A DNA stretch of 64,000 nucleotides from Coriolopsis trogii (lineage: Eukaryota; Basidiomycota; Agaricomycetes; Polyporales; Polyporaceae). Position 1 is the stretch's first letter. Every line of letters begins with the position of its first letter. Below, in pieces: positions 11,700 through 25,918 of this stretch. The stretch is from the NCBI GenBank assembly GCA_020543525.1, contig JAHYIO010000001.1, forward strand, positions 558,001 to 622,000, written 5' to 3'. Under the pieces are notes generated by a model that saw only the letters and a program-made list of their open reading frames with translations, ran no database searches and was not told where the DNA came from. The translations under genes and the position numbers were made by a program.

Positions 11700-12072
11700 A
11701 CTAGACGCAGGATGATGTGATGAAGATGAAGCCGCGGCCGGAAGGAAGACGTCCAAGTCACCAGATGGCAGGGAGGCTCAGCGGTAGGCCGTGGCGTGGC
11801 CAGCGGAAGAGGGACGAGCCGGAAAAGCAATTCATCTTCACACAATCGATGCCTGCCCGAGTGGGCCGGTACTATACAGTTCCTTCGTAAGGTTTCGGTT
11901 CTCTCCGGGTGGCTTTGCTCACGTAAGCTTTCCCTCCTTGCGCCATTGCCGACGCCATCGCTCCCTATCGACCCTCCTCAAGACACAAGGTGAGCTCGCC
12001 GTCGTCGCGGATGCTGTATACGACGCCGAACTCACAAAACATTCGAATTGTTGCTCTACCACTGTAGCCACC
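11700..12072 (+). promoter_or_regulatory. RPL19 promoter and leader with predicted 5'UTR intron
   Basis: The stretch between the divergent orphan gene and RPL19. A donor GTGAGC at 11990 and an acceptor CACTGTAG ending at 12067, just before the ATG, suggest a 78-base intron in the leader. Leader introns are common in fungal ribosomal protein genes. Pyrimidine-rich stretches near 11920-11975 fit a ribosomal-protein transcription start region. Confidence 0.45.
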
Positions 12073-12778
12073 ATGGTCAACCTCCGATCTCAAAAGCGCC
12101 TTGCCGCATCCGTCGCTGGCGTCGGCAAGCGCAAAATCTGGCTCGACCCCAACGAGCAGGCTGAGATCGGCAATGCCAACTCCCGCACGCACGTAAAGAA
12201 GCTCATCAAGGACGGCCGTATCATCATCAAGCCCACCACCGTCCACTCGCGTGCACGCACTCGGGACCTTCTCGCTGCAAAGCGCAAAGGTCGTCACACC
12301 GGCCCCGGTAAGAGGAAGGGTACCGCCGATGCTCGTATGCCCACGAAAGTCCAGTGGATGAGGAGGCAGCGGGTTCTGCGTCGGTTGTTGAGGAAGTACA
12401 GGGAGGCCGGAAAGATTGACAAGCACCTGTGCGTTTCCATTTTTTTTCTCACATCCGTTGGTCTCCCTCATTTGGGCTTGCGGGATCTATCAGTTACCAC
12501 TCACTCTACCAGAAGTCGAAGGGTAATGTGTTCAAGAACAAGCGTGTGCTCATGGAGTACATCCACAAGGCTAAGGCCGAGAAGACCCGCACGAAGGTCC
12601 TCACGGACCAGATGGAGGCCCGCCGTGTCAAGAACAAGGTACGTTCGCATGTTATCTACCTCGGCAGATCCAAGGTCTTACCAGTTTGCAGGCGGCTCGC
12701 GAGCGTCGTGCTGCGCGTGTGTTGGAGAAGAGGCAGGCGATCCTTGCAGTCGAGCACGATGCGCCCGTCCGGGAGTAA
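12073..12778 (+). CDS. RPL19: 60S ribosomal protein L19 (eL19)
   Basis: eL19 is a long basic helical protein of the large subunit that makes an inter-subunit bridge. Exon 1 (12073-12428) begins [20 protein letters not shown] and contains [16 protein letters not shown] and [18 protein letters not shown]. The introns are 12429-12493 and 12639-12691. Exon 2 begins inside the codon for KIDKHL and encodes [20 protein letters not shown]. Exon 3 ends with [15 protein letters not shown]. The full family length is present. The start codon has the strong context GCCACCATGG. Confidence 0.97.
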
Positions 12779-13421
12779 ACCCGATAAATCCCCCTTCCCA
12801 CTTCCCGCCACGTCCTTCATCCCTACCAGTACTCTGTATCCTATGGTATGCACCCCACGTCAGTACGCCAAGCCCATGCTCGCATGTTTTTACATGGTTC
12901 CACGATGCCATAACACCAGTAAAGCCGCATCTAGGTTGCGTGGAAGGCGTCCCTCGTCCGATGTATTCTTGTACACGTATCGTCTACGCTGAGAACCGGT
13001 TGCACCACGTTGCAAATGTGCCATGGGTGATCACAAGGGCCACGCTGAACGCGGACACCGTTGCAAGGGTTTGTTGGAGTCTCGTAACATGCCCATTGCC
13101 GGGGCGGAGATGAGTCCCATGTACGATAATTTTAGCAGACAAACTAGACCATATCATCTCTATGATCTTCATGGAATAGTGCAAACTCTATGTCACGAGA
13201 CGAGGGGTGGTCGGACCACAGACCCTATCTGCGAGGCAGCGCGGGGCAACAAGGGAAATACTTAGTACTTGACGTACACAAACGCCCACAACCCGAGAGC
13301 AGCTCCCCGAAGAGCTAAAACAAGTAGACAGAAAGGGATCATCGCTCGCCACAGGCCACACTATGCACGCCGCAGCAAGAGAACACCCCCAACGCAGGGT
13401 CCGAAGGTTCAACGCTCAGGA
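12779..13421. other. intergenic between convergent RPL19 and ESA1
   Basis: About 640 bases holding the 3' regions of two convergent genes. No coding signal or repeat is visible. Confidence 0.4.
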
Positions 13422-16266
<2,845 letters not shown>

Positions 16267-16655
16267 GAGGCTGATGAGAGATTTCTGCGTGGAACCCGCT
16301 CTAGGACCGTTTGTGGAATGGAACCAACACCAGCAGAAGAGATATGAGCCTAAAAGGGTGTAACAGTTGCTAGGAGAGGTTGCAAGAGAGCAGGCAGTAG
16401 ACAAGTCGCCGCGCGAGTGCCAAGCAGAGTTGACAAGATGGACAGAGTTGGGATACAGAGGGAGAGAGTGTGAGTGGCAAAAGGCAAGTTCGCGCGACGC
16501 GGAGCAGCGCCATGACGCGTTGCCGCTCAAGTCCGCGCGCATTGTTGTAGTTGGCACAGCAGTCATAACTTCCGACTTGCTTTGGATCCTCAATGTCTAA
16601 ACATCTGCATTCGAACAAGAAGACATACGACTTGATTCTGAAACCTCTAAACATT
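16267..16655. other. ESA1 promoter / 3' flank of AGC gene
   Basis: About 390 bases without a supported gene. Open frames here are extensions of ESA1 frames into its leader. Confidence 0.35.
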
Positions 16656-19600
16656 TCAAGGATCTCGATCCAATCTCGGCGTCGACGGCGAAGTGACCAG
16701 CCTCAACGTACAGTCCCCTCCCGCAAACGACGCGTCCTCCGCCATCCCAAACCTTGACATTGTCATCATCGGTCCCCATCCCAGTCCTGCGTCAAGACCT
16801 CGCCGCGCCACAGTGCCGGTGTCGGGAGACATCCCCGCGTTCCAGTCATCGCCGTAGATCTCCCGCATCACCTCATCCATAATGTCCTCCTCGTTCTCGC
16901 CTTCGACTTGTAGCTGGTGTCCGTACTCGTGTCCATGCATGCTTCCGCTTCCGCCAGCACCACCGCCTTCTCCGGAAGATGCACCCCGTTCGGAGCTGGA
17001 GCTCGCGTCCTCCTTGACTTTTCGTCGGCCGTCGGTACGCGACTTCGACCGTCGTCCTGTGAAGATGCCATGACAAGTCCGGGGCGTAAGGCTGGCCAGA
17101 TTCAATGCGTGTCGCCGCGTCTCCCCGCGATACACATATCCGATCCCTTGTCCCATATGTTCGACGCCTTTGGGGAGTTCGGGAACTGGCGGCGGCGGTG
17201 GCGTTGGCGTTGATGGCGGATGCAAAGGAGTCTCGGAGCGACCTCGTTTACGCAGCTTGTTCGTCCAACTTCGCCCGGTTCCAGTACTATATGTGTCTTC
17301 CGGTTCCTTGGCAGCGTCTTTGACTGATTCCAGTGAAAGGCCCAGGATGGACTTGGACTTGCGGAGAGGCAGACTAGCCTTAGAGCGCGCGAGTTTCCCG
17401 AACGAATCAGTGGCAACGGGAGGAGACTCAGAGTCCATGCTGTCAAGCTCGTCGAAATTGAGGCTGGAGTACTTCCGTAGATTGCCGATGCCGACACGAG
17501 AGTTGGGAGGGGTGGGCAAGCCGATGTGCGGAGTCGGGACAAGATCAGGTAGAACAGATAGATTAGCGTCCTCTAGTCCGATGCCTGTAGTCTGCTTGTT
17601 ATCCGCTGCGCGCATACCGGTATTTGGTAAAACAAGTCCAGAACCAGAGGGTAGTGGTTCGTCAACCAGAACAAGAGGTGACGGTTCCGCAGGCATGATA
17701 GTCGTATCTGCCAGTAGCTCAGGCTGTCGACTAGTACGCAGATCCTGTAGACTTGTGTGTATACGAGCGAGCTTCCCAGTCCGTTGAGGTACACTAGGCA
17801 AGATGTCCTGTAGCCAGTCGAAGGAGAACGGCCCGTACTGCTCATCAGCATCATGCAGAGACATACGCTGAACTGGATCGTTTGAATCAACTTCAGTAGG
17901 TGGACAGTTGCCAGGATCCATTGGTCGGAAGGGGGCTACACATGACATCAGTCGCGACGATGACTTCAAATGAGCTGTGACGACCTTGTATGCGCTTCTT
18001 CGAAACGTCATCCCAGTCACTACACGCCGCGCCCCCGGTGAGTACTGCGTCACCATGGTCCATGTTTCACATACATTCCGTGGAAAAATTCATGCATTTG
18101 TACCCCAAGGCCATCAATACGCAGTGCAGGGTTGCGCTGCAAACACTATGCGTGGATGTAAGTACAGGTCAGCTGCGCCTCAGATACGAAAGACGCACCC
18201 TTGCAACAAGTCTATGTGCAATTTCATCCATGCCGAAGTGCTGGTCGATGGTCTTGGCATAAAGGATCTTGCTGTGGACGACAGACGGATGTATATCACT
18301 CTCGTCAATGAACGGATGCTATACGCAGCGGACGTTCAGGGAGTGCGATCTAATTGCCAGTGATTTGGGACCTACCGATCCTCTTAGCAGCCAGAATAAG
18401 ATCAAGCCAAAGCTCCACCAGTCCACGGCACGGTCGTAGTCCCAACCGAGCAATCGTTCCGGTGCGCAATGCATCATCCGTCGCGTGCTGTCAAGGTTGG
18501 GAGCATGCGGCGCCTCGCATCCAGGAATGCTGGCAGCTTCGAAGTTGGTAACAAGGACATGACCGTCTCGTCCAATGAGGATATCCTCAGGTTCAAGGTT
18601 GGTGTGAATGATTCCGGCGTCGTGAAGCTCGGACAGTCCAACAACCTGAGCCGCAAAATATGAGTCGCGTCGGAATAGGCAAAGTGGCGTGACTTGAACT
18701 CACAAGCTCGGCGGAACATAGAAGTGCTTCTGGTCCCGAGAGAACGCCTGTGGCTTCCACTATGTTGCGCAAGTTCCGTCCGTCCGTCCGATCCTTCACG
18801 CGACCATGTCTTATCAAGCAGGCGCAGGGGAAGAGGCTCCTGAATACTCACGACTACCAGGTACATCGCACGTTCGTCTTCAAAGCTCCACCAGAGCGTT
18901 GAAACGTATGGTGTGTGACGTGCATTCAGCATCCGTAGAGCCTTCTGCTCGTTCCTGATCCTTGCCCGAGCTATCTCTGCAGCGCGTTCAACACCTGCCT
19001 TCCTTACCAACTTGACAGTATAGACTTCGTCGTCGTTGAACTTGCGTGCCAGTATAGCTTCGCAGTTTTCTCCCGCTGGTAGGTTCTGCATGTACTCAAA
19101 GTGGTTCGCGTCCACTGATATAGTCGCTTCGGGCTTCCGCTACAAGTCGAGTGAGTACATGGCAGTTTGTCGGAGGAACGGAGACGGGAGACCTTGAGAG
19201 AGTGCCGTGGATAGGCGTCCAACGCTTCGACAATTACGCTCAAAGGTCTTCTCTTCTTCTCCTTCTTAGAGGACACGACCATCACTTCCTGTTCGGTGGA
19301 TGTGTCTATTCTTGGAACTCCGTGACTTCAGGAGCGCATATACCCACCTCGATGTCATCATCCATCCAGCCGGAGTCCACGGTCTTGATATCACCAACGT
19401 TCTTCCGCAACAGTCAGTATATGCAGGATTTTCAAGACATACAAGACACACCTCGACCTCGAAACTGACGTGGTGAGACATGGTGTCTCCGTTGGCAGAC
19501 GAGAAACCGGATCTCGAGCTGGCCAAGTACGTCATACCAGTGCGCCTGCGAAAAAAAGTCCTCTCCATGTGCGGGTATGTCAAGCCATACATAGCCATGT

Positions 19601-20216
19601 GCCATGTAGCAGGAGATCCTCACTGGTATAGCCGTGAATGGCGAACTTGAGTCTGCTCCATTTAACTCCTCCCCAAAGCTTGACGGAAGGTCAGGCTCAG
19701 ACATTGAGGCGGTGATAGCCAGGTGAGAGAGGCGGTTCAGGTCTTCATACGACATTTCTCGACGCGCCTGATGATGCAGGAATTCATGAATACGCTGTTT
19801 CATGCCCATACATAAGTGGTGAACTGACCCGGTGTACATGACTTCGTTTGCGAGGCGTAGCGAAGTCGTGCGAAGGCAGCATACTTGGCGACAGTAGTCT
19901 TGCAGTATCACAGTGTGTTATACCTGATAGTCGACGACACGGACAGCCTGAGGAGAGGACGAACTGATGACGGTCAAAACGAATGGTCGTCTTCGTACTC
20001 GGCCCGCGCTGCGATGGTGTGGTTGGGATCTCGATACCCGATGGCTATCGCGGTCCGGACCTTCATCACAAATCGGCATCCGCTGATTTCGAGGACAAGC
20101 TTTCTTAGCGATGCGGGGAAATACAGTGCGTATTGCGTACATTCCAGGAGTCGTAGTCAACGTTGTACACACCATATCAGGTGTATTTAAATCTACAGTG
20201 CGTTTCTTCGACGCAT
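16656..20216 (-). CDS. AGC-type pseudokinase with long N- and C-terminal extensions
   Basis: An AGC-family fold whose catalytic residues are replaced. The proposed start (20216) is MRRRNALKLVLEISGCRFVM after a phase-consistent intron. Exons with ISMLPSHDFATPRKRSHV and RIHEFLHHQARREMSYEDLN follow, then a linker with KKEKKRRPLSVIVEALDAYP. The kinase-like N-lobe has VYTVKLVRKAG (ATP lysine kept) and TLWWSFEDERAMYLVV. The C-lobe reads HDAGIIHTNLEPEDILIGRD, so the usual HRD-LKPEN has become HTN-LEPED. The DFG site reads TNFEAAS. APERLLGWDYDRAVDWWSFG and RNPALRIDGLGVQMHEFF follow. An AGC tail (DPGNCPPTEVDSNDPVQRMS) leads into about 370 low-complexity residues. Loss of catalytic Asp, catalytic-loop Lys and DFG Asp implies no classical kinase activity. 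The 5' exons are tentative. Confidence 0.75.
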
Positions 20217-20327
20217 GTGGTCTACATGATCCGATGAAGCTTTGCAAAGGAAATGGTTACAGGGGTCGAGGTCGAGATTCTGTCGATGGGGCATCTCGAT
20301 CGACTGGCGGAGCGTAGACAAGTGCTC

Positions 20328-21224
20328 TCACATCTCTTCTGCCCCGGCCTCGCCCCAACCGCCTCGATCTCTCATACCGGCAGTGCCTCCTAACTTTCCT
20401 TTTCCTCTGGCTTTCCGACCTCCGAGTTCTTTGTACATCTCTCGCATCTCGACTTTGGAGGGCCGAGACGCGACCTCTTCCTCTTGCCGCCATTTCTCCT
20501 CCCGCACCTCACGTGGCGTCTGGTATCCAGACCGAGGAGTCATGTATCCAGGTCGGGGCGATGAAGGCGGGGAACGCTTAGGGATGGTTTGAAGATAGGT
20601 GGTACGCTGCCCCAGGACCGTTGAGACCCACTGCTGTATCGATCACACATAACGACTCACCCAATTCTGTTTGGATTCACGCTTCGTCCATTTGCCGGGA
20701 GGTAAACTCTCATCGTGGAAGTTCTCTTTCCTATAATGCTGGAACCAGACTGTGTACGATGCTGGGTAAGCGATTTTCTCGTGCGGCGTGGACGCAACCA
20801 GAACGCACCATAATTCAGAGTCTGACTTCGGTTCCACTTCTTCGACACCCTGGAGCATCTCGCAAGCTCCTTGATAGACAACATAGAGAAGATGCGTTGC
20901 GAGATATCCGTGGGGAAAACGCGGAGAGGATCTCTAGTCGATCCTTTGAGAGCCGTGATGGGTTGCAGCCGCGAACCGCGGGTCGGTGAATGTGGTCGAG
21001 AGGCAGGCCTTGACCCTGGACGTGAGCGTCCAGGACTGCCAGGGAGGGACATCTGAGGTGAGAAGGGGATGTCAGACACGTCACCTCTCGATTTCAGAAA
21101 TTGCGATACATACCACATTGACATACTCGTCGTCGTCGTCATCTGGGGAGTTGCGGCCACTACCAAGGGCCTTGTCTAGCGAGTCGAGGGTTTGCGTGCG
21201 GAGGACATCTTGCAACAAACTCAT
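20328..21224 (-). CDS. F-box protein
   Basis: F-box proteins recruit substrates to SCF ubiquitin ligases by binding SKP1. Exon 1 (ATG at 21224) encodes MSLLQDVLRTQTLDSLDKAL and ends in an acidic DDDDEYVNV run. Exon 2 starts MSLPGSPGRSRPGSRPASRP, a Ser/Pro/Arg repeat. The F-box follows: DPLRVFPTDISQRIFSMLSI, then KELARCSRVSKKWNRS. After an intron it continues VWFQHYRKENFHDESLPPGK and KRESKQNW. The last exon has TTYLQTIPKRS, then EMREMYKELGGRKARGKGKL and GMRDRGGWGEAGAEEM. No WD40 or LRR repeats are seen, so the substrate-binding part is probably the C-terminal tail. It sits 112 bases upstream of the AGC pseudokinase on the same strand. CAND1 in the same window acts on the same ligase class, but linkage to it is not implied. 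Confidence 0.85.
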
Positions 21225-21771
21225 GATGGATGAGTGGGGGACGCGGTGAGAGTTGGTGGTAGCTGAGTGAGCATGGCGAGTCTCCTGAGGACCTACTGAT
21301 CGTCTAGGATGACGTCATCTATGGCCCCAGGACCGGGACCCCCGAACTGTCCCGAAATGGCAACTCTTCAAAAAACTAACCTTAGCGGCAGGATCCCGAC
21401 CGGAAGATCTAGCGACCCACAACCTCAAGGACATGCTGAAATACGAGTTGAAAAATTGACTGTGAGCCTCCATTTTTGCGCTGCTACAAAACGCCGAGGC
21501 TGTTCGTCATGGGAGAAAGAAGTACTGAGAGTTCAATAGAGAGGGCTTACCATCCGAGGAATGAACTGCCCACCCTGTACACTTCCATCACGCTGATGTG
21601 GTTTTCCAAGATACAGAAGCATAGGGCATGTGCAGGATGGTTCACACGTCAACGATAAGTTTAGGACACACAACTATATAAAAGCGAGCCAGCTTCACTC
21701 ATCCCGGGTCAATACTCACCATCTTCTTCGCGCAACAGGCTTCAGCTGACTCGGATTGTCTACCAGCCACT
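21225..21771. other. divergent promoter region
   Basis: About 550 bases between the divergent F-box and plus-strand orphan genes. It contains a TATA box near 21675. No other feature is seen. Confidence 0.4.
21675..21682 (+). promoter_or_regulatory. TATA box
   Basis: TATATAAA about 95 bases upstream of the ATG at 21772, in the expected orientation and spacing for the plus-strand orphan gene. Confidence 0.5.
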
Positions 21772-22377
21772 ATGCCCGAGACTGTGAAGGAGTTTGAGAC
21801 ATACGACAATGCTAGTATTGCCAGTTGTGCGTGGGTGGAGAAAGGAAAGGTCAAGCTAGACCATTCGAAGCTGGAGCTTTATCCGAGGTCAGTCGTCATG
21901 CATCATTACCGAGATTAGTTCCACTTTCGTAACAACGCACTCATATATTATATGGTAGCACTGTAGGCCCTTATAAAGGACGTATAGTTGGCAAGTATAT
22001 GTATCACAGGTCCAGAACATGTCCGATCCCCTTCGGCCGTTCATCAAAGTTGGCAAGGGTTTTCGTCGCCGGACTGACTTTCATCGCCCACAGGCATCGG
22101 TCTCCGCCGGCCGAGCGGCATTTTAGAAGGAATTATGCGCATCGACAACGACGACACGGGCAAAGGGATACATTTCAACGCTAAAAACCTCTCTGATACA
22201 AATGACAAGCTCGCGGCCACGATCAAGAAAACGGTGGCGATGACGTCGAGTGAGCGACACTCGCTGTATACAGATTACTTGAAGGCACTCGAGAATCGGA
22301 GTGCTGAGTTTGTTTGGAACTGGTGGAAAGACGGTACGGCCGAGATGTTGAAGAGAACGGCAGCAGGGGAAACGTGA
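21772..22377 (+). CDS. small conserved-looking orphan (about 144 residues) with a possible GC-AG intron
   Basis: Three exons. Exon 1 encodes MPETVKEFETYDNASIASCA, then KVKLDHSKLELYPR, and ends in a GTCAGT donor. Exon 2 (about 21959-21990) encodes STVGPYKGRIV. Exon 3 (22094-22377) encodes GIGLRRPSGILEGIMRIDND, then KGIHFNAKNLSDTNDKLAAT, and ends in a helical AEFVWNWWKDGTAEMLKRTA. The second intron begins with GCAAGT after a G, the classic minor GC donor. A weaker GTATAG donor nine bases upstream also keeps frame and would remove IVG. There is no signal peptide or membrane segment. The family is not recognised; the even composition and TATA box argue for a real cytosolic or nuclear protein. Confidence 0.65.
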
Positions 22378-23157
22378 AGAGCGAATGGACCTGGTAATCC
22401 ATATGGGAACGCCGCCGTACTACTAGGTTACGATTGAGATACTATCATACTAGCCCTATCTGGAAAGCTTCGTCGTGCATACTAATCAAATAACGATATC
22501 CGTATTCTGAGCACTGAGCAAGAGTCATTATAAATTGCATAAGGCAACCGATTTATGTATCCCTACCACTCCCAGGGCTATTCAAGACAAGCTATTGAGA
22601 CGATGTTCTTGGAAAGACGTCCTGATAATTTGAGTGTTTTTCGTAGCTTCCTCCTTGTAACTGAGCTGAGGGTTGAGAGTCTCCTACTGATACTTAGCCT
22701 CTCATGGTAAAATAGTAAATCGCGATCTCATGGTCCATGGCTGTCTTGAACTGCTCAGACTTTCAAGCCCTCGTCCCGGAGGAGCCGTTTGGCAGCCACG
22801 TGGGGCGGATCGCCTGGGCCGTGCCTTCCGGGATGTGGCTGCAACTTTGCTGTCTGGACTCTGGTGGCGCCACGGCGTCCTCCACGCTCAATCCTCTTCG
22901 TCTTCGTCGGCTAAGTACTAGTACTTCTCTGAATCGCCTTCTGGTCCGAAGGCTTCTGACATCTCGACAATCTCGCAATTTCGCTGCGGCTTGGCCATTA
23001 CAACCATTCCCCATCGCTTTCTGCCTTCGGCGCCGCCTCCCAATCCCCACATTGCAGGACAAACGAGAAGCGACCATTTCCTTTGGACGCAACCCCCACA
23101 TTCATATCGACCGCGTCACACTGTCCTTTCTCATCCAGGAGGATACCGCCCTACACC
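22378..23157. other. intergenic, SAP30 promoter
   Basis: About 780 bases; AT-richer in the first half (22380-22720). Long open frames at 22730-23150 run into SAP30 in other frames and look like shadows. Confidence 0.4.
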
Positions 23158-25324
23158 ATGCCCCCCGCCTCGAGCTCTCACGCACACGCAAACACGCCCT
23201 CGACCTCCGGAGGCCTCCCTCCGGTGCCGAACCCTGCCCACATCTCAACGACGACCTCAAACGCGGGTCCCGCACCCCGCTCACGCGCACAAGGGTCCCG
23301 CAAACGCGCCGCAGCCGCAGACGACGCCGCGTACCACGCCGCCGCGGGCACCAAACGCGGCGCTGCAGACCGTGCCGACGGGGACCGCGATCGGGCGAAG
23401 CGGAAGCGCGTCGCGGACGCGTCTGCACTCGGGCACGGTACCCCGTCCGGTGCAGGGGCTGGCGGAAACGGGGGAGACAAGGACGATAAGGCGTCGCTGG
23501 TGAGTGTTCGAGTCGTCCTTCGTGTCTGGATCCTGGTGTCTTTGGGCTGGAGGGCTTTTGGTCGAGGAGCCTATTTAGCGTGCATGTATGTGCTCTGGTG
23601 GTCACTGGCTGGGTGGCAAGTCAACTGCATACACGCCCTTTTGGGTCATTGCATGCGTTCAGTCTCGCAGCGCGGATATGACACTACGCCGTTCGCGTTC
23701 CCATCCGGCATCCCAGGCATATACGGCGTCCTCGGCGAGTGCAGAAACCATGCGCACCTGTCGAGGACGTGCCTGCAGAGCAAGTCAAGGACGCGTAGTG
23801 AGCACCTGCGCCGTCCTTGAAGGCACTGTGAGGGAAACGTTTCGAATGCCTGGGGTGCGGCTAGAGGAGCGCATCAAACCGCATGACAGTGGACATTCTT
23901 TCCATGTTCGTTACACGTTACTTCATGACACCCAATCGGTGATCACGCAGCCAATACCCCCTTGCAGAGATATGGAGAGGGGTATTTTGCGACGGCTGAC
24001 GGAGAGATGATCCATCTGTCTGGTACATAAACTGTTGCCACCTGCATCTCTCTTTGGCTATGAAGCGGACAGGATGAATTGGGTGATCAACTTGACATGT
24101 GTCTAGCCGTTGTTAGTCACCGAATGGGGTACCCCAAGGGCTGTGCCTGTACCGGGCTTTGATTGCAAAGTTGCATACATCTGTCTGGCGGTCGTCGGTG
24201 CCCCAGAGACATGGCTATTCTACAGCCTGTGCTGGCATCCAGGATCGCAAAGCCGAAGTCGCTTCGGGAGCGTGTCCGAAATCGGACCTTCGCTCCGGAG
24301 ATGTACACTGGCGCGAGCTCATTTCAGGGCCCTGTCTCCCGGGGAACGACAGATGATCCCGCGTGGGATTGGGCCTGCAAACTTGGGGCAGGCAAGCTCT
24401 ACGAGGCCTCCATTCGCACATCGCGGCTGGAGTGAGTCATGAGTTGGCTGGCGGCCGTTCACGAACGCCTTCACGCTATAATGTCTCGTATTGATAGATC
24501 TTATGGCTCTCCTTGATGTGGTATTTTTAGCTGCGGGAGAAGAGAGTCAGAGCTCTCTGAATACCTTCGGGCTCCTCGTAGCTCCTGGCGAGCTGTGCAA
24601 AGATTATATGCCGGCATGCCAGAGCCGGGAGTTGAGACGCATGTCATGGTTGTGCAGCTGTATGTTGCTTCGTAGACTCTGAGGGTGGGGCAGAACTTCT
24701 TTGTGGAGTGTCGGTCGCCAGAGAAACTCTGCGAGGTAACTCGGGGAGCTTCTTCCACGCACGTCCCCTCTCGTAAACACCTGCGCGCTCGCTGTCAGAA
24801 AGTTCATGATCCTGCTGATGCTCGGCAGCCCTCTATGCCCATCTATTCTGGCAGTTCGCTGATACGAACCGTCCGGCTTACAGGTGGATTTCACAACGCT
24901 GCCAACCGATGCACTTCATCGGTACCTCGCTTGTTTCGACCTGATCCCAGACCTCTATCCGTCACCGTTGACGGTCGAAGATCCCGGACCGCCGTCGTCG
25001 CTGTTGAAGCCAAAGAGCAACCTCCCTCCGCACGGGCACGCGCTGCGTCAGACGTCCACAGCAAGTCCGGGCCCTGGACCGACGAGCACGGCGGCCAACC
25101 GCCCACGTCGTGATCCAGGGGCAAACCAAAGGCGGAGTTCTCGGCTGGTGGACGAAGAGCGGCTGCCTGCGCCGCCGCCGGTGTACAACGACCTGGGGGA
25201 GGTGGACGAGATGCTGGCGGCGATAGCGGAACGACACTTTCGGGAGTACGAGGTCAAGGAGATGGACACGCTGGCGGCGTTCATGTGCGCAGTGAAGGCC
25301 AAGGGCGTGCTGAAAGAAATGTGA
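23158..25324 (+). CDS. SAP30: SAP30-like subunit of the Sin3/Rpd3 histone deacetylase complex
   Basis: SAP30 anchors Sin3 in the histone deacetylase complex. Exon 1 (23158-23499) starts MPPASSSHAHANTPSTSGGL. It is basic and low-complexity, with a nuclear-type RDRAKRKRVADA, and ends DKDDKASL at a GTGAGT donor. Exon 2 (from about 24884) begins in phase with VDFTTLPTDALHRYLACFDL and IPDLYPSPLTVEDPGPPSSL. The Sin3-binding helix pair VDEMLAAIAERHFREYEVKE, then TLAAFMCAVKAKGVLKEM, closes the protein. About 260 residues in total. The unusual point is the 1.38-kb intron, far longer than every other intron here. It holds no obvious inverted repeats or frames I can assign. An additional exon inside it cannot be excluded, although the junction is already in phase. 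Confidence 0.82.
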
Positions 25325-25918
25325 GGGGGTAGGACGCCGGCCGGCGCGAATGGAGGAGGGTGTATTTGAGTGACGTACCGACGCCTTCTGCCCCATCCGC
25401 CAATGGGGAGCCGCGGCGAGCTCGGCGAGGGGGCTCCCGGGTGTCTATTTTGACGTGCAGTGCCATATATGGCAGGGCTGTAGGTTTGGGCGTGTCGAAG
25501 CACGGAGAACTGCCTCTCACGTTCATCTGTCCTCCCTCGCTCTGTGGCCGGCGTAATTATAGGACAGAGCGTCGAATCGCCTTGACAACGGTGCGAAGAT
25601 CCACCTGCCCCTGCCCCCCTCCCAGGAAACAACGTGCTCCGTGTGCCATCTGTGCTTCCCTGTCAAGTTCTCCTTGTATATATACCCCCGTGCCTCGTCC
25701 AGCTCTCCCCATCCCATCCACCGTCTTTCCTTCCTTCTCCCACTTGCAGCAGAGCTGCCTGGTTCTCGTTCTTGTACGTCCTTTCTCCTCTAGTGTCCGC
25801 TCATCAGTTCACTAACACACACTTTGCACGCAGCGGCAGGTCTCCATCCCAGCTCACGGTCTCATTCGCTTTTCCCGAAGCTAGCTTCGCGTCGACTCTA
25901 TACCATCACTTTCAAGCC
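25325..25918 (+). promoter_or_regulatory. promoter and leader of the abundant-type secreted protein
   Basis: A TATATATA run at 25677-25684 lies about 240 bases before the ATG. Pyrimidine-rich blocks (25680-25800) follow, and a donor-like GTACGTCC plus acceptor CACGCAG near 25775-25835 suggests a leader intron. Pyrimidine-rich leaders mark strongly expressed fungal genes; high expression here is inferred. Confidence 0.4.

Noticed and set aside
11791..13113. Long plus-strand open frame of about 440 codons over RPL19
   Set aside because: It reads RPL19 exon 1 in frame but continues into leader, introns and 3' sequence without homology; the spliced RPL19 model explains the conserved part fully.
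20217..20327. Joining the F-box and AGC pseudokinase genes into one transcript unit
   Set aside because: The F-box frame ends at a stop at 20328 after a family-typical C-terminus, and the AGC gene has its own ATG; both are on the same strand, but fusion is not supported.
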